DNA of 33,698 bases, taken from NCBI GenBank assembly GCA_028293825.1, contig JAQGNY010000023.1, forward strand, positions 1 to 33,698, read 5' to 3'. The notes under the pieces were generated by a model, which was not told where the DNA came from, ran no database searches, and saw only the letters and a program-made list of their open reading frames with translations. Position 1 is the stretch's first letter. Each line of letters opens with the position of its first letter. This DNA is from Verrucomicrobiaceae bacterium (GTDB lineage Bacteria > Pseudomonadota > Gammaproteobacteria > Pseudomonadales > CAMLJR01). The translations under genes and the position numbers were made by a program. Shown piece by piece: positions 24,986-33,698 of the stretch.

Positions 24986-26335
24986 ATGACCGCCGAACCG
25001 CTTAGCCGCGCGATCTTCAACCGCCGTATGCTAATTTGTATTTTTACCGGATTCAGCTCGGGATTGCCGCTCTTTTTTCTGCTGAATTTAGTGCCAGCTT
25101 GGCTTCGTAGCGAGCACATCGATTTAAAAGCCATCGGTTTGCTGACATTGATTCAGCTGCCCTATACATGGAAGTTTCTGTGGTCGCCGCTGGTGGACCG
25201 TTACGCGCTGCCATTGGGGCGTCGTCGCGGCTGGATGGTGCTCGCGCTGCTGGTGCTGCTGGTGACAATTGCTTCGTTGGGCAGTGTCTCTCCCGTTGGA
25301 CTGAGTGCGCCAACCATGCTGCGCAGCGGAAGCGAAGTGTCGTCATACGCGCTTGATTGGGCGTCGATCGCCGCTTTTCTAATGCACCCGGTCACGCTGC
25401 TTGTGCTCGCGGTGGTGGTGTTTTCAGCGACCTTCGACATTGCAGTGGACGCGTTTCGGCGCGAGCTGTTGAGGGACGAGGAGCTCGGGCTCGGCAACAG
25501 CATTCATATCTCGGCCTACCGTATTGCTGGGCTGGTACCGGGGTCGCTGGCGCTGATTCTGGCCGATCATTTGCCGTGGTCGCAGGTGTTTTTTATCACC
25601 GCCTTGTTTCTGCTGCCGGGTATCTTAATGACGCTGTGCGTGCGGGAAGTAACTGACGCTGCGATACAGCCAAAAACCTTGCGCGCTGCCGTCATCGAAC
25701 CGTTTCGCGAGTTTATCGGCCGCGCCGGCTGGTCCCACGTGCTGTGGATTCTTGGATTTCTGTTTTTTTACAAACTCGGCGATGCGCTATGCACATCGCT
25801 GGCGACGCCGTTTTATCTCGACATGGGTTACAGCAAAACCGAAATCGGCCTGATCGCAAAAAATGCCGGCTTGTGGGGCAGTGTCGGTGGTGGCTTGCTC
25901 GGCGGGGTGTGGATGTTGCGTCTCGGCATCGGCCGCGGACTATGGCTTTTTGGCGCGGTGCAAATGCTGAGTATTTTGGGGTTCGCGTGGTTGTCGTCCC
26001 ACGACATGCACGGAATCGACAATTCGACGCGTCTGCTTGATCTGGGGTTTGTGGTTGCGCTGGAAGCGTTTGGTGTCGGGGTGGGTTCGGCGGCGTTAAT
26101 TGCGTTCATTGCCTCGCAAACGCATCCGGCCTACGCCGCGACACAGCTCGCGGTATTCAGCAGTTTTATGGCGATTCCGCGCTCGCTGATCAGTGCCAGT
26201 GCCGGCTATCTGGTCGAGGCGCTGGGCTGGTTCGATTTTTATCTGCTGTGCTTTGCGCTGGCGCTGCCCGGCATGTTGATGCTGTTTAAGGTGGCGCCCT
26301 GGTCAGCTTCCGTGCGAACCATCCCAGCCGAATAA
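24986..26335 (+). CDS. ampG: AmpG-family muropeptide permease
   Basis: The 449-residue protein is a major facilitator with about 12 membrane helices. The N-terminal signature is that of AmpG: FSSGLPLFFLLNLVPAWLR, then IDLKAIGLLTLIQLPYTWKF, LWSPLVDRY and GRRRGWM. Later it has a conserved FDIAVDAFRRE (the second half of helix 4 and its loop) and KLGDALCTS. AmpG imports GlcNAc-anhydro-muropeptides from the periplasm for cell-wall recycling and feeds the AmpR/AmpC induction circuit. I start at ATG 24986, before MTAEPLSRAIFNRR; 57 more upstream codons are open but look non-coding. Its 3' end overlaps the convergent alkyltransferase-like gene by 33 bp. Confidence 0.9.
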   Translation: MTAEPLSRAIFNRRMLICIFTGFSSGLPLFFLLNLVPAWLRSEHIDLKAIGLLTLIQLPYTWKFLWSPLVDRYALPLGRRRGWMVLALLVLLVTIASLGSVSPVGLSAPTMLRSGSEVSSYALDWASIAAFLMHPVTLLVLAVVVFSATFDIAVDAFRRELLRDEELGLGNSIHISAYRIAGLVPGSLALILADHLPWSQVFFITALFLLPGILMTLCVREVTDAAIQPKTLRAAVIEPFREFIGRAGWSHVLWILGFLFFYKLGDALCTSLATPFYLDMGYSKTEIGLIAKNAGLWGSVGGGLLGGVWMLRLGIGRGLWLFGAVQMLSILGFAWLSSHDMHGIDNSTRLLDLGFVVALEAFGVGVGSAALIAFIASQTHPAYAATQLAVFSSFMAIPRSLISASAGYLVEALGWFDFYLLCFALALPGMLMLFKVAPWSASVRTIPAE

Positions 26336-26638
26336 TTTCCAATCGATTTTATCGTTGCGCAAAATAACGCCGTCGCTCATTAGGCGCTCGCGCTGCTCGC
26401 GATATTTGTCCGAGCCAAGTGGGAAGGTGATGCGTCCACTGGCGTTGACCACGCGATGCCATGGCAGTGCGCTGCCGCTGGGTAACTGCGAAAGAATGCG
26501 GCCGACCAGCCGAGCACCGCGTGGCAAACCGGCGTACTGCGCCACTGCGCCGTAGCTGCTCACTTTTCCCTGCGGTATGCTGTGGACGATTTTCCAGATT
26601 TGCTCGCGATATGCGTCCGTCACAGTGGCAGTCGTCAT
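26303..26638 (-). CDS. Alkyltransferase-like (ATL) DNA damage protein
   Basis: The 111-residue protein is the C-terminal half of the O6-methylguanine-DNA methyltransferase fold. It has the winged helix with the DNA-binding helix (SSYGAVAQYAGLPRGARLVGRILSQ) and the active-site motif PWHRVV. The catalytic Cys of PCHRV is Trp here, so it cannot accept alkyl groups. ATL proteins of this type bind O6-alkylguanine, flip the base and mark it for nucleotide excision repair. The length is typical for ATL (about 100-110). It is convergent with ampG and overlaps its end by 33 bp. The start ATG 26638 has only a weak GGTGA-type site. Confidence 0.92.
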   Translation of the reverse strand: MTTATVTDAYREQIWKIVHSIPQGKVSSYGAVAQYAGLPRGARLVGRILSQLPSGSALPWHRVVNASGRITFPLGSDKYREQRERLMSDGVILRNDKIDWKLFGWDGSHGS

Positions 26639-26736
26639 CGTTATTCACCCGCAATTAGCTATTAATCCGATTCGCTCGTAGTGGAGTGCGGATTCATAGA
26701 ATTCATTTCTTCCATTTTATGCAGCGCTCCTTCGCT

Positions 26737-27777
26737 ATGGCACAGAAAGAATTGCTTCGAAAAAAATTAGTGTACTGGTTCGTGCTCGTTTTCACGCTGT
26801 TCAGCGCGGCAGCCAACGCCGGTGTTCTGGTGCTGATCAATGGCGATCGCATCAGCGGTGAATTAATCGTTATCACTGACGGCCAGTTGCGCTGGCAATC
26901 GGATATGGCCGGCGAAATTGTGGTGCCGCAAATTAATGTGGTCTCGATCGAGGCGCGCGATTTATTTCAGGTCGAGCTCGATGCACATCGACAGCTCAGC
27001 GAGTGCCAGCTGCAAATTCGCGGCGACAACGCCCAATTGCTCAATTGCAAAGAGGGCGAAGCGCCGCTCAACAGTTGGAAACAGGTCACCAAAGTATCGG
27101 CGCGGCCGCTGATTAAACGCGATATCTGGCAGCACACCGGCTACATCAGTGCATCGGCCAAAGACGCGGCGGGCAACACCAACGAGCAGGATTTGGAACT
27201 CGATTTAAAAGTATCGGCGCGGCGCGGCAGCGTTCGTCACACCGTCATTGCGACCTACGATGAGCAGACGCAATCGGAGCTGAAAACACGCGACGATCTG
27301 CGCTTCGAATATCAGTACGATCATTTCTTCAGCGACAAGTGGTACGTAAACGGATTGGGCAGCTGGGAGCGCAACGTCTTCCAGAGCCTCGAAAGTCGCA
27401 AGCTGCTCGGCGGTGGTTTGGGTTATCAGTTTTTCGATACCGATCTGATTCGCTTGTCGGTCGATGGCGGTGTCGGTTACGAGACGGAAGAATATGCGAA
27501 CAACGACAATCGCAAAGCGATGGTGTTTCGCGAGAGCACCGATTTCACCTATCAATTGAATGCACTCGGGCTGCAATTTTTTCATCGCAACACCTATCTG
27601 CAATTATTCGATCGCAACGGCGATTGGCGCGTGCAGACTGAAACGGGCTTTAAATTACCGGTGATTGGACGCTTGACCGCGCAGGCGAAATTGAAATTCG
27701 ATTACGCAAATATTCCAGCCGATGAAGCGCACGCGATGGATCGAATCTGGTTGTTTGGTTTGAATTACGACTGGTGA
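26737..27777 (+). CDS. DUF481-family outer-membrane protein
   Basis: The protein has 346 residues from ATG 26737; in-frame GTG 26686 and ATG 26719 are alternatives, and none has a clear Shine-Dalgarno. A signal peptide follows the basic MAQKELLRKK (core LVYWFVLVFTLFSAAANA). Residues about 25-100 resemble a small beta domain with DRISGELIVITDGQLRW and GEIVVPQ, common before this barrel. From about 115 onward alternating beta strands run to the terminal aromatic LNYDW, as in salt-induced outer-membrane proteins of the YdiY/DUF481 type. It should form an outer-membrane beta barrel. Function is unknown. It is followed by a hairpin (27778-27798) and the convergent SDR gene. Confidence 0.82.
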   Translation: MAQKELLRKKLVYWFVLVFTLFSAAANAGVLVLINGDRISGELIVITDGQLRWQSDMAGEIVVPQINVVSIEARDLFQVELDAHRQLSECQLQIRGDNAQLLNCKEGEAPLNSWKQVTKVSARPLIKRDIWQHTGYISASAKDAAGNTNEQDLELDLKVSARRGSVRHTVIATYDEQTQSELKTRDDLRFEYQYDHFFSDKWYVNGLGSWERNVFQSLESRKLLGGGLGYQFFDTDLIRLSVDGGVGYETEEYANNDNRKAMVFRESTDFTYQLNALGLQFFHRNTYLQLFDRNGDWRVQTETGFKLPVIGRLTAQAKLKFDYANIPADEAHAMDRIWLFGLNYDW

Positions 27778-27798
27778 GCGGCCGCATTGCACGGCCGC
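27778..27798. terminator. GC-rich hairpin between convergent genes
   Basis: Arms GCGGCCG (27778-27784) and CGGCCGC (27792-27798) are perfect, with a 7-base loop. The hairpin directly follows the DUF481 stop codon and precedes the stop of the convergent SDR gene. Neither side has a T-run, so it is at best a weak or Rho-assisted bidirectional terminator or an mRNA 3' stabiliser. Confidence 0.45.
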
Positions 27799-27810
27799 CG
27801 ATAAGCTCGA

Positions 27811-28572
27811 TCAGATGCGGATGCCGCCATCCATTTCTATTACGCGGCCGGTGAAATAGTCGTTTTCCAAGATATAAATAATCGTGTGGCCGATTTCTTC
27901 CGGCAGGCCCAAGCGATGCAGTGGAATGCCTTCCGCCATTTTTTCCAGTGCTTCCTCTTTCATGCTCGCGACCATTTCGGTGGCGATAAAGCCGGGCGCC
28001 ACTGCCGCCGAGCGAATGCCATAACGCGCTAATTCTTTCGCCCACGTCACCGTCATCGCCGCTACGCCGGCTTTTGCCGCCGAGTAATTGGTTTGGCCCA
28101 TGTTGCCGGCTTTCGACAAACTGGAAATATTGATGATGACGCCTTTGGTGCCGAGCTTGATCATGCGCTCGACCGCTTCGCGCCCGCACAGGAATACGCC
28201 GGTCATGTTGACGTCGATGACGGCCTGCCACTCGGCGAGACTCATCTTTTTCACGATTTCGCCGTCTTTTACTTTGATCAAAAAGCCGTCGCGCAAAATG
28301 CCCGCGTTGTTGATCAGGCCGTGAATATTGCCGAAGTCGGCAACGATGGCGTCGAACACACGGATGACATCGTCTTCCTTGGCAACGTTCGCCAAATACG
28401 AACGCGCATCGCCGCCGGCTTCTTTGCACAGCGCCACGGCTTCGTCGAGTTTGGCTTGGTTGAGATCGATCAGCGCCAGTTTCGCGCCTTTCGCAGCGAG
28501 CGCTAGTGCCATCGAGCGACCAAGTCCTTGGCCGCCGCCTGTCACCGCGATCACTTTATCTTGTACGTTCAT
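27811..28572 (-). CDS. FabG-like short-chain dehydrogenase/reductase
   Basis: The 253-residue classical SDR has TGGGQGLG for NAD(P) binding (about 11-18), LIDLNQ after beta-2, and NNAG (about 88-91). The catalytic set is Ser in ISSLSK, Tyr and Lys in YSAAKAG, plus APGFIATEM and terminal GRVIEMDGGI. It would reduce a 3-oxoacyl thioester or similar ketone. Asp after beta-2 (LIDL) favours NADH over NADPH. FabG of fatty acid synthesis usually sits with fabD/acpP, which are absent here, so this is more likely an auxiliary 3-oxoacyl reductase or a 3-hydroxyacyl-CoA dehydrogenase. There is an insert LIKVKDGEIVKKMSLAEW after NNAG, where FabG has a shorter loop. Its 5' region faces the groES promoter region. 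Confidence 0.88.
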   Translation of the reverse strand: MNVQDKVIAVTGGGQGLGRSMALALAAKGAKLALIDLNQAKLDEAVALCKEAGGDARSYLANVAKEDDVIRVFDAIVADFGNIHGLINNAGILRDGFLIKVKDGEIVKKMSLAEWQAVIDVNMTGVFLCGREAVERMIKLGTKGVIINISSLSKAGNMGQTNYSAAKAGVAAMTVTWAKELARYGIRSAAVAPGFIATEMVASMKEEALEKMAEGIPLHRLGLPEEIGHTIIYILENDYFTGRVIEMDGGIRI

Positions 28573-28816
28573 TCCGATTTCCGCCTATTGAATTGGGGGT
28601 GGAGCGCAAAATGCGGCGGATTATTGCAGCTCTTAAAGCGAGCAAGCAATTGCCAAACCAAGCGCTTTTTAAAAGCACCGATGTATTAAAGTCCCCGGCC
28701 GTCATGAGCTTAGCGGCAACGCAGGACACTGCTTCGATCCGATCGATTTATTTAAGGCGAACTTTGCACAAAGAGGAGGCGTTCGCGCTGATTTGCGCAC
28801 TGCCGTGTTTTGCCGC
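28573..28816. other. Non-coding gap between SDR and groES promoter
   Basis: The region 28573-29008 separates the divergent SDR and groES. Up to 28816 I see no convincing gene or motif. A 104-codon frame on the plus strand mostly overlaps the SDR 5' end and this gap and does not look like a protein. Confidence 0.5.
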
Positions 28817-28844
28817 TTGACTCGACCACGCTCGCCATTATGAT
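28817..28844 (+). promoter_or_regulatory. Sigma70-type promoter of groES-groEL
   Basis: There is a -35 TTGACT (28817-28822), a 16-bp spacer and a -10 TATGAT (28839-28844). The last base of the -10 is the first base of the CIRCE element, so repressor bound there would block RNA polymerase. Transcription should start near 28851, leaving a leader of about 158 nt that contains most of CIRCE. I saw no sigma32-type promoter. Confidence 0.75.
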
Positions 28845-28870
28845 TAGCACTCTCTTACATAGAGTGCTAA
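28844..28870. promoter_or_regulatory. CIRCE operator (HrcA binding site)
   Basis: A perfect TTAGCACTC-N9-GAGTGCTAA inverted repeat, identical to the CIRCE consensus. HrcA binds it and represses chaperonin genes, and GroEL activity keeps HrcA active, so unfolded protein relieves repression. It is placed on the -10/start region of the groES-groEL promoter. hrcA itself is not in the window. Confidence 0.97.
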
Positions 28871-29008
28871 CGCAGGACTTGAATTCGGGATTGTGACCCC
28901 CATATTGGCGTGCATCCCCGGTCAAGCCGGCGATTCAATCTTGCTTAACCGCAAATCCGTTTAATCCACCGATCTGTTAACCAACAGAAACTTGGGAGAA
29001 TTGGCAAC

Positions 29009-29299
29009 ATGAAGATTCGTCCTTTATACGACCGCGTAGTTGTACGTCGCAAGGAAGAGGAAACAAAAACCGCAGGGGGCATCGTGCTGCCGGGTTCCGC
29101 AAAAGAGAAGCCAAACCAGGGCGAAGTTATCGCCGTAGGTCATGGCAAGTTGTTGGATAGCGGCGAACTGCGTCCGGTCAGCCTGAAAGCCGGCGACCAG
29201 ATCATCTTCGGCCAGTATTCCGGCAACACCATCAAAATCGATGGCGAAGAGCTGATCATCCTCAGCGAAACCGAAATCTTCGGCGTGATCGAGAAGTAA
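29009..29299 (+). CDS. groES: Co-chaperonin GroES
   Basis: The 96-residue protein is colinear with Gro[16 protein letters not shown], the mobile loop with [13 protein letters not shown] that docks on GroEL, the roof loop region, and the terminal strand [12 protein letters not shown]. It caps GroEL as a heptamer, closing the folding chamber. GGGAGAA lies about 9 bases before ATG 29009. It is the first gene of an operon with groEL (45-bp gap) under CIRCE control. Confidence 0.99.
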   Translation: MKIRPLYDRVVVRRKEEETKTAGGIVLPGSAKEKPNQGEVIAVGHGKLLDSGELRPVSLKAGDQIIFGQYSGNTIKIDGEELIILSETEIFGVIEK

Positions 29300-29326
29300 T
29301 CTCCATCGCCCCATCCACCGCTTTGA

Positions 29327-30988
<1,662 letters not shown>

Positions 30989-31005
30989 CCGACCCTCGAT
31001 CCACT

Positions 31006-31033
31006 AAAAACCCGGCCTCGGCCGGGTTTTTTT
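31006..31033 (+). terminator. Rho-independent terminator of groES-groEL
   Basis: CCCGGCC (31011-31017) pairs perfectly with GGCCGGG (31020-31026), followed by seven T. An A-run upstream makes it potentially bidirectional. Between it and the repeats at 31309 (about 275 bp) I see no gene. Confidence 0.93.
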
Positions 31034-31308
31034 ATGGCCGGAATTTACGTTTCCGACTGTTGGTCGACATCGGTTTGCCTAATAACCACGTCCAGGATCA
31101 AACAGTCGAACTGATAATCTTAACAAGGATCGCCTCTATTGAAGACGGAAAGGGGTCTCATTGAGAAGTGCAAAGCGGGGCATCCGGATGGGCAAAAAGG
31201 GGCCGTCGGTTAGGCGAATAGCGCTATCCGAGATACCATTCCTGCGACAAAGATGCCTGGCCGCACCAATCCTCCAGCGATTGCCAACCCCTCTAAGGGT
31301 TGATGGGG

Positions 31309-31404
31309 GCAAAGGTTGGGAGCCGCAAAGGTTGATAGAGGCAAAGATTGACAGGGACAAAGGTTGAGAGCGGCAAAGGTTGGCAGGAGCAACGGTTGAG
31401 AGGA
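31309..31404 (+). repeat. Six 16-bp tandem repeats in a gene leader
   Basis: Consecutive 16-bp units start at 31309, 31325, 31341, 31357, 31373 and 31389, with consensus GCAAAGGTTGAGAGNG. A more diverged seventh unit precedes them (31293-31308). The last unit provides the AGGAG ribosome binding site for the gene starting at 31412. The array has no spacers, so it is not CRISPR. Sixteen bases do not make a whole number of codons, which suits non-coding leader repeats. Confidence 0.9.
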
Positions 31405-31411
31405 GTACGGC

Positions 31412-32866
31412 ATGAAACACCTGGACTCGGAAGACACCACCTTCGACGACATCGACGGTATCAGAGCGGATAGCATGAGAGTAGACAGTTCAGACGCGCC
31501 GACCGCCCGACCTTCCGCTATCGAGCGGCAGATAGCAGCGTCTAGAGGCGACTACGGCAGTCCGCCGCAGCGCGAGACCATGGATCGTCCAAGCGGACGC
31601 AGCAAAACCAGTTTGTCTTCCAAGCGCCGCCGGCATCTTCCCTTTGGCTTAATAAGCTTTCTCGTATTAGTTCTAATCGTCACTACCGGCGTCGCCTTCG
31701 TATTCACCACTAAGAGCGGTCGCGCGCTACCGAATGGTCTTAGCACCGTATTGACGTGGGTGGAGCAAAAGGTCGCGGCTCCCGCCATTCCGAATACATC
31801 CACTAGCACGCCGCCAGCCGTTGCTGCTCTCCCCGTGGCGCCGCAAGAAGTCCCTGCTACTGAAAGCCCGGCGGCGGTATCCGTGCCTATCGCCGATATA
31901 TCCCTTAGCGACCGCCCGGAGTTGCTAGAGCAGCTCGTGCAAGTGTATCGCTCGAAGCTCGCTGCCAATCCGACCGATGCAGCGGCGCTGGCCGCACTCA
32001 ATCGGCTGCAGGAACAAAGCCTGTCGCAGCTTGAAACCATCATGGCGGGCGAACCCGATCCAGCGTCTTTTCGAGCGCTCGGCATAGTTTCCCGGTTATT
32101 TCCGTGGCTGGCAGACAACCCGCGCTATAAATCCCTGCTCGCGCGCAGCGGTCAAATTCAACGCGAAGCCCAGCGCGAACCTCAAGGCGAAGAACCCAGT
32201 ACGGCGCCTGTAACCCAACAGCCATTGGCCGGAGAATCGCTCGCGAAAGCACCTGTCATCGAGTCACCCCCCGCAGCGCTAGCTTCGCCGCAGCAACAGT
32301 CACAACCGCAGCCACAACCCGCGACACCATCACCCACAGCCATTGCAGCACCGCCTGTCGCAACTCAACCTGTTACTAATTTATCTTCGCCTGTCGCTGC
32401 GTTACCTCGCGCGGCTTCTATTCCACCTCAGGCTGTTGTTTCGTCACCTCGCACTGTTTCACTGCCAGCCAACGCCGCCGCAGAAATCGCTAAGAAGCCG
32501 GCCGCGCCTGCTGCGCCGCCCAAACCGCAAATTCGCGTGGCCTCGGTAACGCCGGGCACGATGATCGACCAGCGCTTTGTGGCCAGCAATCCGGGCAAGG
32601 CGTTCCTGGTGGAGATCAACTACCGCGATTTTAAAAGCGCCGACGACGACGCGGAGGTAGCGCTGGTCGCATTGATCGGCACCCCGGGCGACCCCTCTGC
32701 ATTGGCCGAGGTGCCGGTCGATATATCCGGCGACAGGGGCACAAAAAGCTTCGTGATGGAGACATTAATTCCCGGCAATACCGGCGAAACGTACCGACTG
32801 AATTTTATGTTGAATGGCGAATTTCTAACGTCGGCGACGGTGCGTTTATCCGCGCCCAAGCAGTGA
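31412..32866 (+). CDS. Single-pass membrane protein with Pro/Ala-rich linker and C-terminal beta domain
   Basis: The 484-residue protein starts at ATG 31412, 7 bases after GAGAGGA. Residues 1-75 are polar and presumably cytosolic, ending in basic SSKRRRHLP. One membrane helix lies at about 76-99 (FGLISFLVLVLIVTTGVAFVF). Then comes a long periplasmic region: a helical patch at about 165-250 (LLEQLVQVYRSKLAANPTDAAALAAL, tetratricopeptide-like) and a Pro/Ala/Gln-rich linker (about 260-365). A compact beta-rich end domain follows (about 374-484; AFLVEINYRD, VALVALIGTPGDP, ETYRLNFMLNGEF). The overall shape recalls envelope-spanning scaffold proteins such as TonB- or FimV-like proteins, but I recognise no named family. 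An own terminator follows at 32921, so it is a single-gene unit. Confidence 0.8.
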   Translation: MKHLDSEDTTFDDIDGIRADSMRVDSSDAPTARPSAIERQIAASRGDYGSPPQRETMDRPSGRSKTSLSSKRRRHLPFGLISFLVLVLIVTTGVAFVFTTKSGRALPNGLSTVLTWVEQKVAAPAIPNTSTSTPPAVAALPVAPQEVPATESPAAVSVPIADISLSDRPELLEQLVQVYRSKLAANPTDAAALAALNRLQEQSLSQLETIMAGEPDPASFRALGIVSRLFPWLADNPRYKSLLARSGQIQREAQREPQGEEPSTAPVTQQPLAGESLAKAPVIESPPAALASPQQQSQPQPQPATPSPTAIAAPPVATQPVTNLSSPVAALPRAASIPPQAVVSSPRTVSLPANAAAEIAKKPAAPAAPPKPQIRVASVTPGTMIDQRFVASNPGKAFLVEINYRDFKSADDDAEVALVALIGTPGDPSALAEVPVDISGDRGTKSFVMETLIPGNTGETYRLNFMLNGEFLTSATVRLSAPKQ

Positions 32867-32920
32867 TTGCCGAAGGTTAACGGCGGTATTTACGGCGGCC
32901 TCTAACCGATATTCGAGCTA

Positions 32921-32948
32921 AAAAACCCCGGCTGCGGCCGGGGTTTTT
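32921..32948 (+). terminator. Rho-independent terminator after the membrane protein gene
   Basis: CCCCGGC (32926-32932) pairs with GCCGGGG (32937-32943) around a 4-base loop, followed by five T and preceded by an A-run. It is placed 55 bp after the stop codon. The A-run also allows it to act on the opposite strand. Confidence 0.92.
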
Positions 32949-33208
32949 GTTACAGAAATCTTTGGTGATAAGTTAGTGAAATGGCAGAGGATTAATTCGA
33001 GTACCTAAGCACAATAACCTCATTGCCAAAGGTTAAATGTCGAACCGTCAAACGACGAACCGCCGCCGCATGTAGGTGCTTAAGCCCCTTTCGCCAGCGC
33101 GCCGCTCCAGCCGACCAACTCGCTTTTCCAACCGACGAGAGAAGACCCAACGCAACAGCGCGACCCTACTCGGCTCGGCCACATCGGTTGGCGACATTAC
33201 CGTACGCC
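32949..33208. other. Stretch without a recognisable gene
   Basis: The 260 bp between the terminator and the next gene show no supported frame. A 139-codon plus-strand frame (33023-33442) is Arg/Ala/Ser-rich with no start signal and runs antisense through the better-supported gene at 33209-33409, so I do not call it. Confidence 0.5.
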
Positions 33209-33409
33209 CTACGAACCCTCCCGCTGTCGCGCCGCCCACATATTATCGACCAGGTTCGGATACGGTCTGCCGGCAGCCTCAGCGCGGTGTTTCGCCTTAG
33301 CTTTTTGCTCAGGGCTGAGGTGTTTGTGCTTGCCGTTGCCGTACGGGTTTTTTCTGTTCCACGGTTTAACACGCGCTTGATCGGTGTGACTCGTCGGCGT
33401 TTTGCTCAT
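33209..33409 (-). CDS. Small conserved basic hypothetical protein
   Basis: The 66-residue protein starts at ATG 33409 with GGGAGCG about 7 bases upstream. It is basic and Lys/Arg-rich (ARVKPWNRKNPYGNGK, LSPEQKAKAKHRAEAAGRPYPN), ending LVDNMWAARQREGS. I recall proteins with the same SPEQK.KAK.RA..AGRPYPNLVDN pattern in many Gammaproteobacteria, always small and unannotated. A nucleic-acid-binding role is possible from charge alone. It stands alone between the terminator region and the repeats at the right edge. Confidence 0.75.
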   Translation of the reverse strand: MSKTPTSHTDQARVKPWNRKNPYGNGKHKHLSPEQKAKAKHRAEAAGRPYPNLVDNMWAARQREGS

Positions 33410-33591
33410 GCTTGTCGCTCCCGTGCATTGTCAGTGAAATAGCGCACATATCATTGCTTACGGTACGTATCGCTGCGCCGTATGGACTCGATCCGGCTGC
33501 GGATAGGGCAATCGCATTATCCGTAGCCGGTTTCGATAACGGCATACCTACCTCGACCACCCCTCCGACTCCTCTTCGAACTATCGCCGCC

Positions 33592-33696
33592 TACTTCAGA
33601 AGTACTCCCCCCTACTTCAGAGGTACCCCCTCCCACCTCAGAGGTACTCCCCCCTACCTCTGAAGTACCCCCTCCCACTTCAAAACGAGGAAATCC
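33592..33696. repeat. 21-bp tandem repeats at the right edge
   Basis: Units begin at 33592, 33613, 33634, 33655 and 33676 (last degenerate), with exact 21-bp periodicity. Each has a near-palindromic core, ACYTCAGARGT or its reverse-type variant, followed by a C-rich stretch. The array reaches almost to the window end and may continue. The period equals seven codons, but the plus-strand frame across it has no gene-like start. Confidence 0.9.
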
Positions 33697-33698
33697 TC

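Noticed and set aside
26303-26638. Functional O6-methylguanine methyltransferase (Ogt)
   Set aside because: The acceptor Cys of PCHRV is replaced by Trp, so the protein cannot take up the alkyl group.
28506-28820. 104-codon plus-strand frame before groES
   Set aside because: It overlaps the SDR 5' end, has no ribosome binding site and ends at the groES promoter.
31309-31404. CRISPR array
   Set aside because: The units are directly adjacent with no spacers and only 16 bp long; the same holds for the 11-bp and 21-bp arrays.
33023-33442. 139-codon plus-strand frame
   Set aside because: It is Arg- and Ser-rich, lacks a start signal and is antisense to the better-supported 66-aa gene.
33412-33663. 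83-codon frame with heptapeptide repeats across the 21-bp array
   Set aside because: There is no Shine-Dalgarno or signal, the first 50 codons do not look like a protein, and the last unit loses the pattern; the repeats are better treated as DNA repeats.

Overview
The window looks like a piece of a gammaproteobacterial chromosome carrying a horizontally acquired island at its left side. The assignment rests on the family content (DinG, a YqcC-like protein, two CsrA proteins, AmpG, GroESL, a gammaproteobacterial-style initiator tRNA). A perfect CIRCE operator in front of groES argues against Enterobacterales, Vibrio and Pseudomonas. I cannot name the genus.

Accessory region (1 to about 12,957). 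The left edge holds two degenerate 28-bp repeats resembling the multiple terminal repeats of IS21-family elements. Next come a small XRE regulator and orphan genes: a lipoprotein, two small hypotheticals, a secreted Sel1-repeat protein with a Cys-rich tail, and a single-span membrane protein. A second block follows: a tyrosine recombinase, a 516-bp intergenic region rich in direct and inverted repeats, a protein resembling the MobI conjugation accessory family, a large stand-alone type IIG restriction-modification enzyme, a replication-type protein with a DnaT-like C-terminal domain, a tiny overlapping ORF, and a large serine recombinase. The serine recombinase gene runs antisense into the 3' half of an initiator tRNA gene (12,914-12,990), so the right junction of the island is probably this tRNA. 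The mob-like gene with its upstream repeats (possible oriT), the RM gene and the two integrases together suggest an integrative and mobilizable element that would borrow another element's conjugation machinery.

Chromosomal region (12,914 to 33,698). The tRNA-fMet has a good minus-strand promoter. Then come a PlsC-like acyltransferase and dinG (4-bp gap), a yqcC-like gene and a convergent CPXCG protein. A signalling cluster follows: a FixJ-type response regulator divergent from a Cache-PAS hybrid kinase, which is followed by a REC-PAS kinase of the FixL/HPK4 type. Two adjacent csrA paralogues come next, then an orphan family-3 solute-binding protein, an FHA protein and a small hypothetical. 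After these are ampG, a convergent overlapping alkyltransferase-like gene (Trp in place of the active Cys), a DUF481-type outer-membrane protein and an SDR reductase. The groES-groEL operon has a sigma70-type promoter overlapping CIRCE and a strong intrinsic terminator. Downstream is a single-pass Pro/Ala-rich protein whose leader carries six 16-bp tandem repeats, the last of which supplies its ribosome binding site. The window ends with a small conserved basic protein gene and an array of 21-bp repeats.

How parts may work together (inference): the two kinases and the FixJ-type regulator have the components of one phosphorelay. The csrA pair next to them could act post-transcriptionally on the same response. 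The island genes serve transfer, integration and defence.
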